Assembly: GCA_001567275.1 (NCBI GenBank)
Contig: LNBX01000034.1
Coordinates: 1-64,000 of the forward strand
DNA length: 64,000 nucleotides
Direction of reading: 5' to 3'
Source of the DNA: Bacteroidetes bacterium OLB10
GTDB taxonomy: Bacteria > Bacteroidota > Bacteroidia > AKYH767-A > OLB10
The notes beneath the pieces were generated by a model. That model saw only the letters and a program-made list of their open reading frames with translations. It did not search any database and was not told the origin of the DNA. This document shows positions 17,160 to 25,790 of this stretch, piece after piece; the stretch's first letter is position 1; each line of letters opens with the position of its first letter. A program made the translations under genes and the position numbers.

Positions 17160-18451
17160 TTTATTTTTGGTTTATGTGTGATAACTTTAAATACATTCCA
17201 GTTATAAAGAGCTGCTGCTGCAATAAGAAGCACAGCTCCTGTTTTTAGCAACAGAAATTGAGATGTCATTATGCCTGCAGCAAATAAAACGAATCCTGCC
17301 AGATAAAATATACTCATCACATTGAAAACAGAATGGCTGAACATATCTTTGGGATTGGGTGTTTTGCCGAGAGAAGAACGATGGCGATATACTTTGTTCC
17401 ACACAATAAAAGGTAATGTTTTAAATGTCATGCCCAGTATTATTGCAGTGAGCCAACCAAAGAAAATCATAAATCCATAAGCCAGTTTGAGTTCAGTTTC
17501 ATCTCCTGATTTGCTAATCATGAGAGATAGAATTACCAACAACAGAAGCAGCGGCAATAAAATCATCCCAACTGATAAAAGTGAAATTTTCACCTGTTCG
17601 TCCACTTGTTTTCTTAAACGGTGCTTATAAGCCTGAGCACAATAAAATATAAACATGATGATGGCTGCAAGGATTAATATGGAAGGAATAAAAATGTTTG
17701 CACGTTCAGGAAAGAAATAAAAAATCAGAAAGTAAAATATGAGTGCTGCATTAATCAGCCAGAATATTTTCCAAAGTAGTCTGGGGTTGGTATATTTTGA
17801 AATCAGAAACATTGGTATCAGTCTTGACCCAACACCTATAACCAACAGCAAAAACCAACCGATAATTCCTGTGTGAGCATGAACCGGTAAATAGTGAAGA
17901 GAGTCATATGGCAACAAGTTTAGAAAAGTGAAATTATAAACAAGTGCCAATCCAAGCAATACAGTAAACAACAACCAAAGAACAGCAGCAAAAATGAAAA
18001 CGGCATGCACATTTTCACGCTTACTGTTTTTCATACTCATAAATATGTTGATAAGGTAACATATTATGGCCAGCGCAACTAATCGGCCACCCCATTTGGC
18101 AGGGGCACCCATATTAAACTCATAGAATCCATATACCAAGAGCGGAATACCAAAAGCAGCAAGATAAAACGAAAGCCACGCCAATTTTTCACTGTGTAGT
18201 TTTCCTTCAATCAAAACCGGTACGAGCTGATGACTTGCACCTAAGATAATCATCGTAGCCCATCCCAAAGCCATGATATGTGTTATGGCTAATATTTTAG
18301 GCTGAAAATAGTGAGACAAGAAAGTATAATCAGACAGAAACAGCAACACAGCCGCTATCATAAATGAAACAGCTCCATAAATATAAAACGGTAAAACTAC
18401 TTTGTAGGATGTGGTTTTTATGGAAGCTGTATCTCCTGTTACGGCAAACAT
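17156..18451 (-). CDS. NnrS-like / heme-copper subunit I-like membrane protein
   Basis: 431 aa with about 12 membrane helices. Conserved His residues sit in helices as in NnrS and in truncated subunit I-like proteins: ITHIMALGWATMI, GASHQLVPVLIEG and LPVHAHTGIIGWF. There is no complete CuB ligand set, so it is unlikely to be a terminal oxidase. NnrS is a heme- and copper-containing membrane protein that protects against NO. The neighbours (RIC, hemerythrin, Rrf2) support that reading. Only 1 base separates it from the DUF1858-DUF2249 gene upstream. Confidence 0.72.
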   Translation of the reverse strand: MFAVTGDTASIKTTSYKVVLPFYIYGAVSFMIAAVLLFLSDYTFLSHYFQPKILAITHIMALGWATMIILGASHQLVPVLIEGKLHSEKLAWLSFYLAAFGIPLLVYGFYEFNMGAPAKWGGRLVALAIICYLINIFMSMKNSKRENVHAVFIFAAVLWLLFTVLLGLALVYNFTFLNLLPYDSLHYLPVHAHTGIIGWFLLLVIGVGSRLIPMFLISKYTNPRLLWKIFWLINAALIFYFLIFYFFPERANIFIPSILILAAIIMFIFYCAQAYKHRLRKQVDEQVKISLLSVGMILLPLLLLLVILSLMISKSGDETELKLAYGFMIFFGWLTAIILGMTFKTLPFIVWNKVYRHRSSLGKTPNPKDMFSHSVFNVMSIFYLAGFVLFAAGIMTSQFLLLKTGAVLLIAAAALYNWNVFKVITHKPKIK

Positions 18452-18452
18452 A

Positions 18453-19262
18453 CTATGATTTAAAAATTAAAAGATGCACTTCACCATCACTGATTTCTTT
18501 TATACGAAATTCAAATTTTCTGTCTTTAAGTTCAGGAAGCAGAAATACAGGAATTCTTTTATGATAAACATACAAAGCATCCTTCTGAGGAAGTTTTTCA
18601 AGTTCATCCAGAATGGTAAGCATAGGCAAAGGCATTTCAAGTGCTCTCACATCAATGGTTTTCAGTTTGCCTTCGTAATATTTTAGTTTTTTATCCCAGT
18701 CGGCATGATCTCCGGTTTCGTTAGTTTGTGTTTGTTTTACCTGATCAGTTTTATAAAAATAAGTGTAAAATATACTTTCTCCTCCAATTTCGCTGTAGGT
18801 TTGATAGCCTTGTTTTTCGAGTAACTGAATAAGCGGAACAGGTTCAAAACTATTCACTAATTTAAGTGCCTGATGTGATTTGAGAGGTTTTATTTTTTCG
18901 AGAATCAAGCTCAAAGGGTCTTTTCCTGATTCGAGAACAGGCCGCACATCCAACTCAACAATATTTTCTGCAGAAATATTTTTTACGAAATCAGGAACAG
19001 GATTAATGCCTGATGCTTCCTCAGCCTTAGTGGTGTTGTCCACTTCAAATCCCAATGGCTTTAGTTTTTCAAAAAAATCATTTATCGTACATCCGCCAAT
19101 TTTGCTTGCCATGCTGATGGAAGTACGTCCTGCCATCAGTTTGCGTAGCAGCGGATTGCGCAGCTTATTGAATTTTGGCGAAATACTGATGATAGCTTCC
19201 AGTGCATCCGGATGCTGTTTCAGGATAGCAGCAATTTTTGTGTTGGCATTGATGGTAAACAT
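18453..19262 (-). CDS. DUF1858 plus two DUF2249 domains
   Basis: 269 aa. Residues 1-75 match the DUF1858 pattern (TKIAAILKQHPDALEAII...GGCTINDFFEKL). Then come two DUF2249-like domains: about 100-168 (ELDVRPVLESGKDPLSLIL...PLIQLLEKQGY) and about 198-268 (TIDVRALEMPLPMLTILDELEKL). DUF2249 has a small TusA-like fold and often accompanies hemerythrin and RIC proteins in NO-stress gene sets. No catalytic function is established. The triple-domain layout is compact, with a gap of 78 bases from the hemerythrin gene. Confidence 0.75.
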   Translation of the reverse strand: MFTINANTKIAAILKQHPDALEAIISISPKFNKLRNPLLRKLMAGRTSISMASKIGGCTINDFFEKLKPLGFEVDNTTKAEEASGINPVPDFVKNISAENIVELDVRPVLESGKDPLSLILEKIKPLKSHQALKLVNSFEPVPLIQLLEKQGYQTYSEIGGESIFYTYFYKTDQVKQTQTNETGDHADWDKKLKYYEGKLKTIDVRALEMPLPMLTILDELEKLPQKDALYVYHKRIPVFLLPELKDRKFEFRIKEISDGEVHLLIFKS

Positions 19263-19340
19263 ATCAGTGCAAAATTACTTTTTTAATTTACCTTTTGCCG
19301 AATCCTGTTCATCAGTACTTATTTTCACATGCATAATCTG

Positions 19341-19841
19341 TCAGGTAGTTATAATCCAGAATTTATCATCCCAGTCGTCACTCACATCATAAGGTTTTAC
19401 CAGATGTGTTGCCTCAAGTTCAATAAGATCTTTGTCTGAAAGTGAGTTTTGAATCTCATTGAATAAAGTTCTTTCTTCAAATCGGATATGTTTATCCAAC
19501 TCATCACTGAACTTTGTGATTAATTCTGTATTTTTTTTGTCTTTACGCAGTTGTTCAACCATAGCTGTCAGTTGCTGATGCTCCTTCAGTGCTGTTTGAA
19601 TAAGCTCATTGTTGCTTTCAATGCGTGCAAACAAATCTACTTCCTCTTTATGGAAATGCTCTTTGAGGTCATGTTCAAAAAAGTAAAGAATGAAATCTGA
19701 AATTCTTTCAGGAGGAATATTTTTCTTAATTCCTTCTCTGATTTTCCAGATAAGAAGTAAACCATAATGGTGTTCCCTCGAGAATCGCAACAGGGCTTCT
19801 TTGCGTCTGATGGGATTGAATTGCGGTTGGTCGAACATCAT
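19341..19841 (-). CDS. Hemerythrin domain protein
   Basis: 166 aa, all-helical. His/Glu motifs SREHHYGLLL, FFEHDLKEHFHKEEVDLF, LKEHQQL and LDKHIRFEERTLF fit a four-helix di-iron HHE domain, so it probably binds NO or O2 or stores iron. It begins 1 base after the RIC gene stop, which implies translational coupling. Second of the three hemerythrin-type genes here. Confidence 0.82.
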   Translation of the reverse strand: MMFDQPQFNPIRRKEALLRFSREHHYGLLLIWKIREGIKKNIPPERISDFILYFFEHDLKEHFHKEEVDLFARIESNNELIQTALKEHQQLTAMVEQLRKDKKNTELITKFSDELDKHIRFEERTLFNEIQNSLSDKDLIELEATHLVKPYDVSDDWDDKFWIITT

Positions 19842-19842
19842 A

Positions 19843-20802
19843 TTAACGTGTTGATTTTTCTAATTCTATTGCTTTTGGGAAAAGTATATTGTTTTCCAGA
19901 TGTATGTGCACATGTACATCATCTTCCATTTCATCCAGCATTCGGAACAAAAGACTATAGCTTGCACAGGAGTCTTCAGGCAGCGTATAATTGTTGGTGA
20001 TATGACGCAACTCATGCAGGTTATCGCCTACAGAAGTATGCTCTTTTTCCATATTATTTATGGTTTCCTCAACTGAACATGCAACATTAATCTCCGGCTT
20101 TTGTCCACTGTTTTTGGCTGATACAAGTTTTTTTATACAAGGGAATAAAATTTGCTCTTCTTTCTGCATGTGTTCGAGTAGTTCATTACTTGTATCTTCA
20201 ACGAGTTGATGCACCTTAGTTAGCTCCGGATGTCTGTCGCCATGTACCTGCATTACTTTTTTTGCATAAGCTCTTACATCCGGAATCATTTTTCGCAGAT
20301 AGGAGTGATGTGTGTTAACAATATAATCGGAAAGAAAATCAGGATTCCATTCATTGTAAGGTAATGCACGTGTTGCCCCCGGTAACTTATCTGTTTGCTG
20401 CAGTTCCTTTTCCAGAAGTTTCACATCAATACCTTTTTCAGTACACGCTTCCTTTATGGTCTTATGACCATTGCAACAAAAGTCGAGTCCGTATTTCTTA
20501 AATACCTGAGCATTCCTGATGTCTTTGGTAGTAAGTTCAGCAAGTGTCTCACTGCCTTCACCCATCAGCCGTTTGGTTATTTTTATTTTCCACCATTGAG
20601 GACCCTGTTCCAGATATTCCCAATTAAAAATATCACCCCTTTCAGCCAAAAGCTGATAGTAAAGTGGTTTGGGATCATGGTCATTATGGATGGTAAGGCT
20701 TTCACCTTCCTGTAATTCATCAAACCGTGCAAATATGGTAGGATGTTTTTGTCTGGGCTCAAGTAAGGTTACGTTCAGAATATTGTCAATTGTTGCTTGC
20801 AT
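19843..20802 (-). CDS. ric: RIC (ScdA/YtfE) di-iron repair protein with fused N-terminal DUF2249
   Basis: 319 aa, longer than the usual ~220-240 aa RIC. Residues 1-78 are a DUF2249 domain (TIHNDHDPKPLYYQLLAE...EYLEQGPQWWKIKI), residues ~85-145 the ScdA_N domain (IRNAQVFKKYGLDFCCNGHKT) and ~160-315 a hemerythrin-like four-helix domain (NTHHSYLRKMI, HMQKEEQILFP, EKEHTSVGDNL, HIHLENNILFP). RIC proteins repair Fe-S clusters damaged by NO or peroxide. The DUF2249 part is nearly the same as the free-standing gene immediately upstream, which points to a local duplication and fusion. Confidence 0.9.
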   Translation of the reverse strand: MQATIDNILNVTLLEPRQKHPTIFARFDELQEGESLTIHNDHDPKPLYYQLLAERGDIFNWEYLEQGPQWWKIKITKRLMGEGSETLAELTTKDIRNAQVFKKYGLDFCCNGHKTIKEACTEKGIDVKLLEKELQQTDKLPGATRALPYNEWNPDFLSDYIVNTHHSYLRKMIPDVRAYAKKVMQVHGDRHPELTKVHQLVEDTSNELLEHMQKEEQILFPCIKKLVSAKNSGQKPEINVACSVEETINNMEKEHTSVGDNLHELRHITNNYTLPEDSCASYSLLFRMLDEMEDDVHVHIHLENNILFPKAIELEKSTR

Positions 20803-20845
20803 GATTTATAACATTTAAAATTTATCAGAAAGAGAATTTAAAGAA

Positions 20846-21082
20846 TCAGCGTATGGTGATTTTTACTTTCCACCATTCGGGACCTTGCTCCAGATATTCC
20901 CAGTTGAAGGCATCGCCATGCATGTTCAGCAACTGATAGTATAATGGTTTTGGGTCATGATCGTTGTGTATCGTGAGGCTCTCTCCTGATTTAAGAGCAT
21001 CAATACGTGAGAAAATGGTGGCATGTTTTATTCTTGGATCCAGTACGGTAACATCAAGAACATTGTCGGCAGATGTTTGCAT
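20846..21082 (-). CDS. Stand-alone DUF2249 protein
   Basis: 78 aa, one DUF2249 domain covering the whole protein. It aligns along its full length with residues 1-78 of the downstream RIC fusion, sharing SGESLTIHNDHDPKPLYYQ-type and EYLEQGPEWWKVKI segments. It is the first gene of the operon, preceded by an exact -7 promoter element and a palindrome. Function not established; the family is associated with NO and redox stress genes. Confidence 0.85.
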   Translation of the reverse strand: MQTSADNVLDVTVLDPRIKHATIFSRIDALKSGESLTIHNDHDPKPLYYQLLNMHGDAFNWEYLEQGPEWWKVKITIR

Positions 21083-21123
21083 ATTATTATTTTTTACTTA
21101 ATGATTAAACAATTTTATGGGCA

Positions 21124-21131
21124 CAAAGATA
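21124..21131 (-). promoter_or_regulatory. -7 promoter element of the RIC/Rrf2 operon
   Basis: Minus-strand TATCTTTG is an exact TAnnTTTG match, 41 bases upstream of the first ATG. The -33 position 19 bases further upstream is TTTA, inside the palindrome 21145-21166. Confidence 0.6.
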
Positions 21132-21144
21132 AAAATGGTTTTAA

Positions 21145-21166
21145 TAAAAGTAAATAAATACTTTTA
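21145..21166. promoter_or_regulatory. Palindromic operator candidate of the RIC/Rrf2 operon
   Basis: TAAAAGTA-N6-TACTTTTA is a perfect 22-bp two-fold symmetric site over the -33 region of the promoter. The operon encodes an Rrf2 regulator as its last gene, and Rrf2 dimers bind palindromes of about this size. Assignment inferred. Confidence 0.55.
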
Positions 21167-21250
21167 ATTTTACAAAAAACTGAGAATTCATGACGTTCAA
21201 AACCCAACTGTACTAATTTTAAAAGGCAATAGGGGTGTTTTTATTTTCAG

Positions 21251-21874
21251 TTGTCAGTATGTGAAAGGGTTAGTTTACTAAATTGCGGCCATAAATTAGA
21301 TTTTGACCTGCAACCGGTGGATTACCATAAAACAGATACAGAATGGAAGAAAGATGAAAAGTCTTTTGAGCTTTATTTTAAAAGTAATTATCAGCGATTT
21401 TGCAGCTATGCATACACTTTCTTAAAGGATCAGGATGATGCAGAAGACATTGTGCAACAAATTTTCATAGCGATGTGGGAAAAAAGAGATACACTCAATA
21501 TTGAAACATCAGCCACTGCTTACATGATGCGTGCCATTCGCAATGCATCATTAAACAGACTGAAGCATGCTGAAGTAAAACAGAGTTATGTTAATGAAAA
21601 AGGGAATGAACAACTATCAGGGAATCAGGTAACTTCTGTTGTAGTTAATGAACTTCAAGCGCAGATTGCAAAAGCCATAGATGCACTGCCGCAGCAATGC
21701 AGAATTATTTTCAGCATGAGCAGATTTGAAGAGCTAACTTATTCTGAAATTGCAACCAAATTAAACCTGTCGGTTAAAACAGTGGAGAATCAAATGGGAA
21801 AAGCATTGCGACTGATGCGTGAACGATTGAAAGATTATTTACTCCTGATTATTATTCTTGGAGCAGTTTTGTAA
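21251..21874 (+). CDS. ECF RNA polymerase sigma factor
   Basis: Up to 207 aa from a TTG at 21251; a GTG at 21317 is another possible start, and no ATG is available in frame. Sigma-70 region 2 (YQRFCSYAYTFLKDQDDAEDIVQQIFIAMWE) and region 4 (ALPQQCRIIFSMSRFEELTYSEIATKLNLSVKTVENQM) are intact, of the type paired with FecR anti-sigma factors in Bacteroidota. A short hydrophobic tail (LLLIIILGAVL) closes the protein. The FecR gene starts 5 bases after the stop, so the pair is one unit. Confidence 0.87.
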   Translation: MSVCERVSLLNCGHKLDFDLQPVDYHKTDTEWKKDEKSFELYFKSNYQRFCSYAYTFLKDQDDAEDIVQQIFIAMWEKRDTLNIETSATAYMMRAIRNASLNRLKHAEVKQSYVNEKGNEQLSGNQVTSVVVNELQAQIAKAIDALPQQCRIIFSMSRFEELTYSEIATKLNLSVKTVENQMGKALRLMRERLKDYLLLIIILGAVL

Positions 21875-21878
21875 ATGT

Positions 21879-22865
21879 ATGGAAATGGATAACAAGTTCG
21901 AAAATATGGATACCATCATAGCCAAAGTACTTTGCAACGAAGCAAGTGCAGAGGAGAGGCAGCTGCTGATGGAATGGAGACAACTTGACAAAGCCAATGA
22001 AGAAGAGTTTGCTGCCATGCAGTCGGTGATGATGGAAACAGAAAAACTAAAACCTGAATTGTCAGTCAATACAGATAAAGCATGGAGTAACGTACAGAGT
22101 AAAATAAAAAGCCAAAAGCAGGGGAAAATAGTGCCTTTGAGGTTTTTGCGCTATGCAGCTATGCTGGCTATAGTAGCAGGCATAAGTTTTCTTACGTATC
22201 GTTTGTTGCTGAATAAACCACAGGAAAGTATTCAGCTGACAGCTTTCAACGCAATTAAAACAAGCAATCTGCCGGATGGCAGTACAGTGACAATTAATAA
22301 AGGAAGTTCATTGACCTATTTAAAGAATACATATCACTCTAAAAGAGAATTGCAGTTGAACGGAGAAGCATATTTTGATGTTAAGCATAACAAAGAAGTG
22401 CCATTTATTGTGCGTGTAGGTGAATTGCATATTGAAGATATAGGTACATCTTTCAATGTGAAAACACTTGCTGATAGAAATGTGCAGGTAACAGTAATGA
22501 CAGGGCTGGTAATGATGTATGATTCCGTTGACACACTAAATTTACATGAAGGAGAGACAGCTGTTTACAATGTTGTGAATGGTACTCTAAGTAAAATAAC
22601 CGGTGCCGATAAAAATGAAGCGGCTTATGCCACAAAACATTTGGTGTTTGAGAACACAGGACTTTTGGATGTGGTAAAACTTTTGAATGATGTTTATGGA
22701 ACTAACATCGAAATTGCAGATTCTGCTTTGAAGAATTGCAAGCTTACTTCTTCTTTCAAAAACGAAAATCCGGATGACATAGTTGCAGTTATTTCAGAAG
22801 CACTTCAGCTGAAAGTTGAACACAGGGACAATCAAATTTTGTTAAAGGGTGAAGGCTGTAAATAA
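21879..22865 (+). CDS. FecR family anti-sigma factor
   Basis: 328 aa from ATG 21879. Cytoplasmic N-domain (IIAKVLCNEASAEERQLLMEWRQ) that would hold the sigma factor, one membrane helix near residues 85-105 (YAAMLAIVAGISFLTYRLLL), then the periplasmic FecR domain (NLPDGSTVTINKGSSLTY, LNGEAYFDVKHNKEVPFIV, DIGTSFNVK) and a C-terminal STN-like segment (VVKLLNDVYGTNIEI). It relays a signal from an outer-membrane or periplasmic partner to the sigma factor. The next gene starts inside its end. Confidence 0.9.
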   Translation: MEMDNKFENMDTIIAKVLCNEASAEERQLLMEWRQLDKANEEEFAAMQSVMMETEKLKPELSVNTDKAWSNVQSKIKSQKQGKIVPLRFLRYAAMLAIVAGISFLTYRLLLNKPQESIQLTAFNAIKTSNLPDGSTVTINKGSSLTYLKNTYHSKRELQLNGEAYFDVKHNKEVPFIVRVGELHIEDIGTSFNVKTLADRNVQVTVMTGLVMMYDSVDTLNLHEGETAVYNVVNGTLSKITGADKNEAAYATKHLVFENTGLLDVVKLLNDVYGTNIEIADSALKNCKLTSSFKNENPDDIVAVISEALQLKVEHRDNQILLKGEGCK

Positions 22866-24612
22866 ATTTCAACTTTATTTTATTTTGCTGATGTGCGGGT
22901 GGAGTTTTGCCATCGCACAGGATAACAGTACGTTATTGGACAGAAAAATTAGTCTTCAGATTACGAATGTTCCACTTGATGTAGTGCTTCTTGATATTTC
23001 TTCTCAGGGTGGTTTTACGTTTTCTTATAATGCCGATATTATTGACCGCGACAGAAAGATTTCATTAAGCGTTTTCGATAAATCTGTGAAAAGTGTTTTA
23101 GATATATTGTTTGAAGGTAAGATGCAATACAGTGTAAAAGGCAAACATATTATTCTGACATTAAAACCACAGAAAAAAGTTGTCAGTGAAAGAGTGGTGA
23201 AAGGTATTATATACGATGCAGCTTCGGGCAATAAACTTTCAGGAACCAGTATTTATGATAAGCGAAGCAGTATTTCGGTTATATCTGATGCAGAGGGCAG
23301 ATTTACAATTAAACAGAAGACAAAAGAAGTGACCACACAAACATGGAAACTGAATGTAAGCAAAGCCAATTATCGTGATACAATCATTGAAGTGAAACAC
23401 GATGAGAATTCTCCTGTCAGTATTTATTTAAATACATTAAAAACTAAGCGGCAGGATGATTCGCTGATGATGGACAGCATCAATAAAAGTATTGATGCTT
23501 TATTGTTTGCTTCGATGCTTAATGAGACAGAGAAGGCAAACATGCTGAACATTACTGATACCCTCAGACGAAAAGTACAGATTGGTTTTGTGCCTTTTGT
23601 GGGTACCAATATGCTGTTGAGTGGAAATACGGTAAATGACTATTCAGTGAATGTGCTCATGGGTTACTCTATGGGAACACAAAAACTTGAAGTTGGCGGA
23701 CTGATAAATGCCGACAGGGGCAATGCAGGAAAAGTTCAGTTGGCAGGTTTGGGAAATATTGTCACCGGTTCTTTCAATGGATTGCAGACGGGAGGAGTGT
23801 TCAATACCAACTTTCGCGATGTAAAAGGGCTGCAATTGGCCGGAGTTGCTAATGCAAACCTCAGTAGCATGCAGGGAGGTCAGATAGCAGGTGTAGTGAA
23901 TGTTAATCTGAAACAGACAAATGCATTTCAGGTTGCAGGTGTTGCAAATGTTGGATTGAAAAATTTCAAGGGAACACAACTTGCAGGTGTTTTAAATGTG
24001 ACGTTAAAAGAAATGCAGGGAATGCAGATTGCCGGAGTGGTTAATTATGCAACCACCGTCAAAGGTTCACAGTTGGGATTTTTGAATGTAAGCGATAGCT
24101 GTTCCGGAGTTCCGATAGGGTTTTTGAGTTTTGTAAGGAAAGGTTATCATAAATTTGAAATCAGCACGGATGAAGTAATGCCACTCAATGTTTCCTTGCG
24201 TACAGGTGTGCGTTCTTTTTACAACATCGTCAATGCAGGAATGCAGTTTAAACACATGGATACCATTAGCTGGAGTTTTGGTTATGGCATTGGCACCACA
24301 GCAAAGCTGAGCAATACATGGAGTTTAAATCTTGACCTTACAGTAAATCAGTTGATGACCGGTAAACGAATCAATAATTTCAATCCGTGGGGAAAGTTTG
24401 CCGTTACTGTTGACTGGCGTGTGGCAAAAGGAATTTCTCTCGCAGCAGGACCTGTGTTAAATGCTTTTTGGGTAAAAATATCTGACCCGGATTACGAAAA
24501 ATATTTCAAACAAATTCCACCTTACACTTTTTACAATGAACGAGACAGCCAAACAAATGAATATACTGCAAGTATGTGGATAGGAGGAAAGTTGGCTGTT
24601 CGCTTTTTTTGA
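22849..24612 (+). CDS. STN/carboxypeptidase-regulatory-like secreted protein with 16-residue repeats
   Basis: 587 aa from a GTG that overlaps the FecR gene by 17 bases. Signal peptide 1-23 (ending AIAQ), STN domain about 30-105 (ISLQITNVPLDVVLLDISSQ), a carboxypeptidase-regulatory-like domain about 112-195, a linker, then 6-7 copies of a 16-residue repeat with consensus xQLAGVxNVxLKxxxG (about 295-405), and a beta-rich C-terminal third that may form an outer-membrane barrel (it ends in Phe). It takes the place a TonB receptor would have in a sigma/FecR locus, so it is a candidate signal input. I do not recognise the repeat family. Confidence 0.72.
   Translation: MKAVNKFQLYFILLMCGWSFAIAQDNSTLLDRKISLQITNVPLDVVLLDISSQGGFTFSYNADIIDRDRKISLSVFDKSVKSVLDILFEGKMQYSVKGKHIILTLKPQKKVVSERVVKGIIYDAASGNKLSGTSIYDKRSSISVISDAEGRFTIKQKTKEVTTQTWKLNVSKANYRDTIIEVKHDENSPVSIYLNTLKTKRQDDSLMMDSINKSIDALLFASMLNETEKANMLNITDTLRRKVQIGFVPFVGTNMLLSGNTVNDYSVNVLMGYSMGTQKLEVGGLINADRGNAGKVQLAGLGNIVTGSFNGLQTGGVFNTNFRDVKGLQLAGVANANLSSMQGGQIAGVVNVNLKQTNAFQVAGVANVGLKNFKGTQLAGVLNVTLKEMQGMQIAGVVNYATTVKGSQLGFLNVSDSCSGVPIGFLSFVRKGYHKFEISTDEVMPLNVSLRTGVRSFYNIVNAGMQFKHMDTISWSFGYGIGTTAKLSNTWSLNLDLTVNQLMTGKRINNFNPWGKFAVTVDWRVAKGISLAAGPVLNAFWVKISDPDYEKYFKQIPPYTFYNERDSQTNEYTASMWIGGKLAVRFF
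23735..24066 (+). repeat. Tandem 48-base (16-residue) coding repeats
   Basis: Successive units begin QLAG, QTGG, QLAGVAN, QIAGVVN, QVAGVAN, QLAGVLN and QIAGVVN at 16-residue spacing, the last being 15. DNA copies are diverged, so the array is old and kept at protein level. Confidence 0.7.
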
Positions 24613-24714
24613 GAAATAGTTTTTCTCAATTATTTGATAGCACGAACTTGAGCAGTGTTAAGGGTTTACTTTATCAAAAATGAACTGAAATACATATTTT
24701 GTAAATAAAAAGTC

Positions 24715-24722
24715 TATATTTG
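24715..24722 (+). promoter_or_regulatory. -7 promoter element
   Basis: TATATTTG is an exact TAnnTTTG match. It overlaps possible early starts of the next gene and so supports the ATG at 24744. Confidence 0.5.
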
Positions 24723-24743
24723 ATGCATCAAAATTACAGCGTC

Positions 24744-25751
24744 ATGAAACTATCAATTACAATTTTGTTTATGTGTATTTCTATAAATGTAAGTGCACAA
24801 TTAACTTTCGACACATCGAAACCCATTGACACACTCATTCAGGATTTTGTGGGAAACGGAGTAACTGTATCTAATGTAACATTCACCGGAGGCAATCAAA
24901 GTATTGGATCCTTTAATGGCAGCAGTTCTATTGGCTCCTCACAGGGTATTGTATTTACAACAGGCCGTATAGACTCGCTGATCGCTACTCCTGCGGCTAC
25001 ATTTTTATCTACTTCCTGCAATTTGTCAGGAGATCAGGATCTCAATGCAATAGTTGGTTCAGGTCTAACTTATGATGCTGCAGTACTTGAATTTGATTTT
25101 GTTGCAACTAACAACACATTTCTTTTTGATTATGTTTTTGCCTCAGAAGAGTATAATGAGTTTGCAGGATCTGCTTTTAATGATGTTTTTGCTTTTTTTA
25201 TATCAGGCCCAGGAATCAGCGGAAAACAAAACATTGCATTATTGCCTTCAACATCCATACCTGTTTCTATAAACAACGTAAACAATGGGGCAACAGGTTC
25301 CGGACCATGTGTTAACTGTTCCTATTATCATGATAACTACAACGATACTACTTTGGCATTTGATGGATTTACTACCCCATTGACGGCTACTTACTCCATC
25401 GTACCCGGATTAACCTATCATCTGAAGCTTGCTGTTGCAGATGTTGCAGATGGAATTTTTGATACCGGAGTGTTTTTACAAAAGTATAGCTTACGCTCAG
25501 TTAGCACTACTTCTATTGCAGAAACAAAGCCTCAGTTGATGGAAATGTATTTCAGAGACGATGCACTTTATGTAGATTCAAAATCATCTGTGTTTCATGT
25601 TGCAGTATATAACATTACAGGACAAAGCGTTTTTGAAGCACAATCCAATCATGGTTTGGAATTATTTGAAATGAATATTCCGTCTGGTGTTTATGCTGTA
25701 GTACTTGAAACACCTGAAACTATTGTGAACAGAAAAATTGTAAAGCAGTAG
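24744..25751 (+). CDS. Choice-of-anchor L domain secreted protein, T9SS-type C-terminus
   Basis: 335 aa from ATG 24744, chosen because the signal peptide begins there (MKLSITILFMCISINVSAQ) and the -7 element covers the earlier ATG. The mature region has the choice-of-anchor L pattern: SNVTFTGGNQSIGSFNG, SQGIVFTTGRIDSL, FDYVFASEEYNEFAGSAFNDVFAFF and HLKLAVADVADGIFDTGVFL. The last ~75 residues resemble a short type IX sorting domain (VAVYNITGQSVFE, IPSGVYAVVLETP). A surface-exposed protein of unknown partner. Confidence 0.8.
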   Translation: MKLSITILFMCISINVSAQLTFDTSKPIDTLIQDFVGNGVTVSNVTFTGGNQSIGSFNGSSSIGSSQGIVFTTGRIDSLIATPAATFLSTSCNLSGDQDLNAIVGSGLTYDAAVLEFDFVATNNTFLFDYVFASEEYNEFAGSAFNDVFAFFISGPGISGKQNIALLPSTSIPVSINNVNNGATGSGPCVNCSYYHDNYNDTTLAFDGFTTPLTATYSIVPGLTYHLKLAVADVADGIFDTGVFLQKYSLRSVSTTSIAETKPQLMEMYFRDDALYVDSKSSVFHVAVYNITGQSVFEAQSNHGLELFEMNIPSGVYAVVLETPETIVNRKIVKQ

Positions 25752-25790
25752 AAGACTGTATTAATGTCTGACAAAACGTGGAACTATATC

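Noticed and set aside
24609..24629. Terminator at the STN gene stop (TTGAGAAA/TTTCTCAA)
   Set aside because: Stem is only 8 weak pairs, includes the stop codon and lacks a T run; not reported as a terminator.
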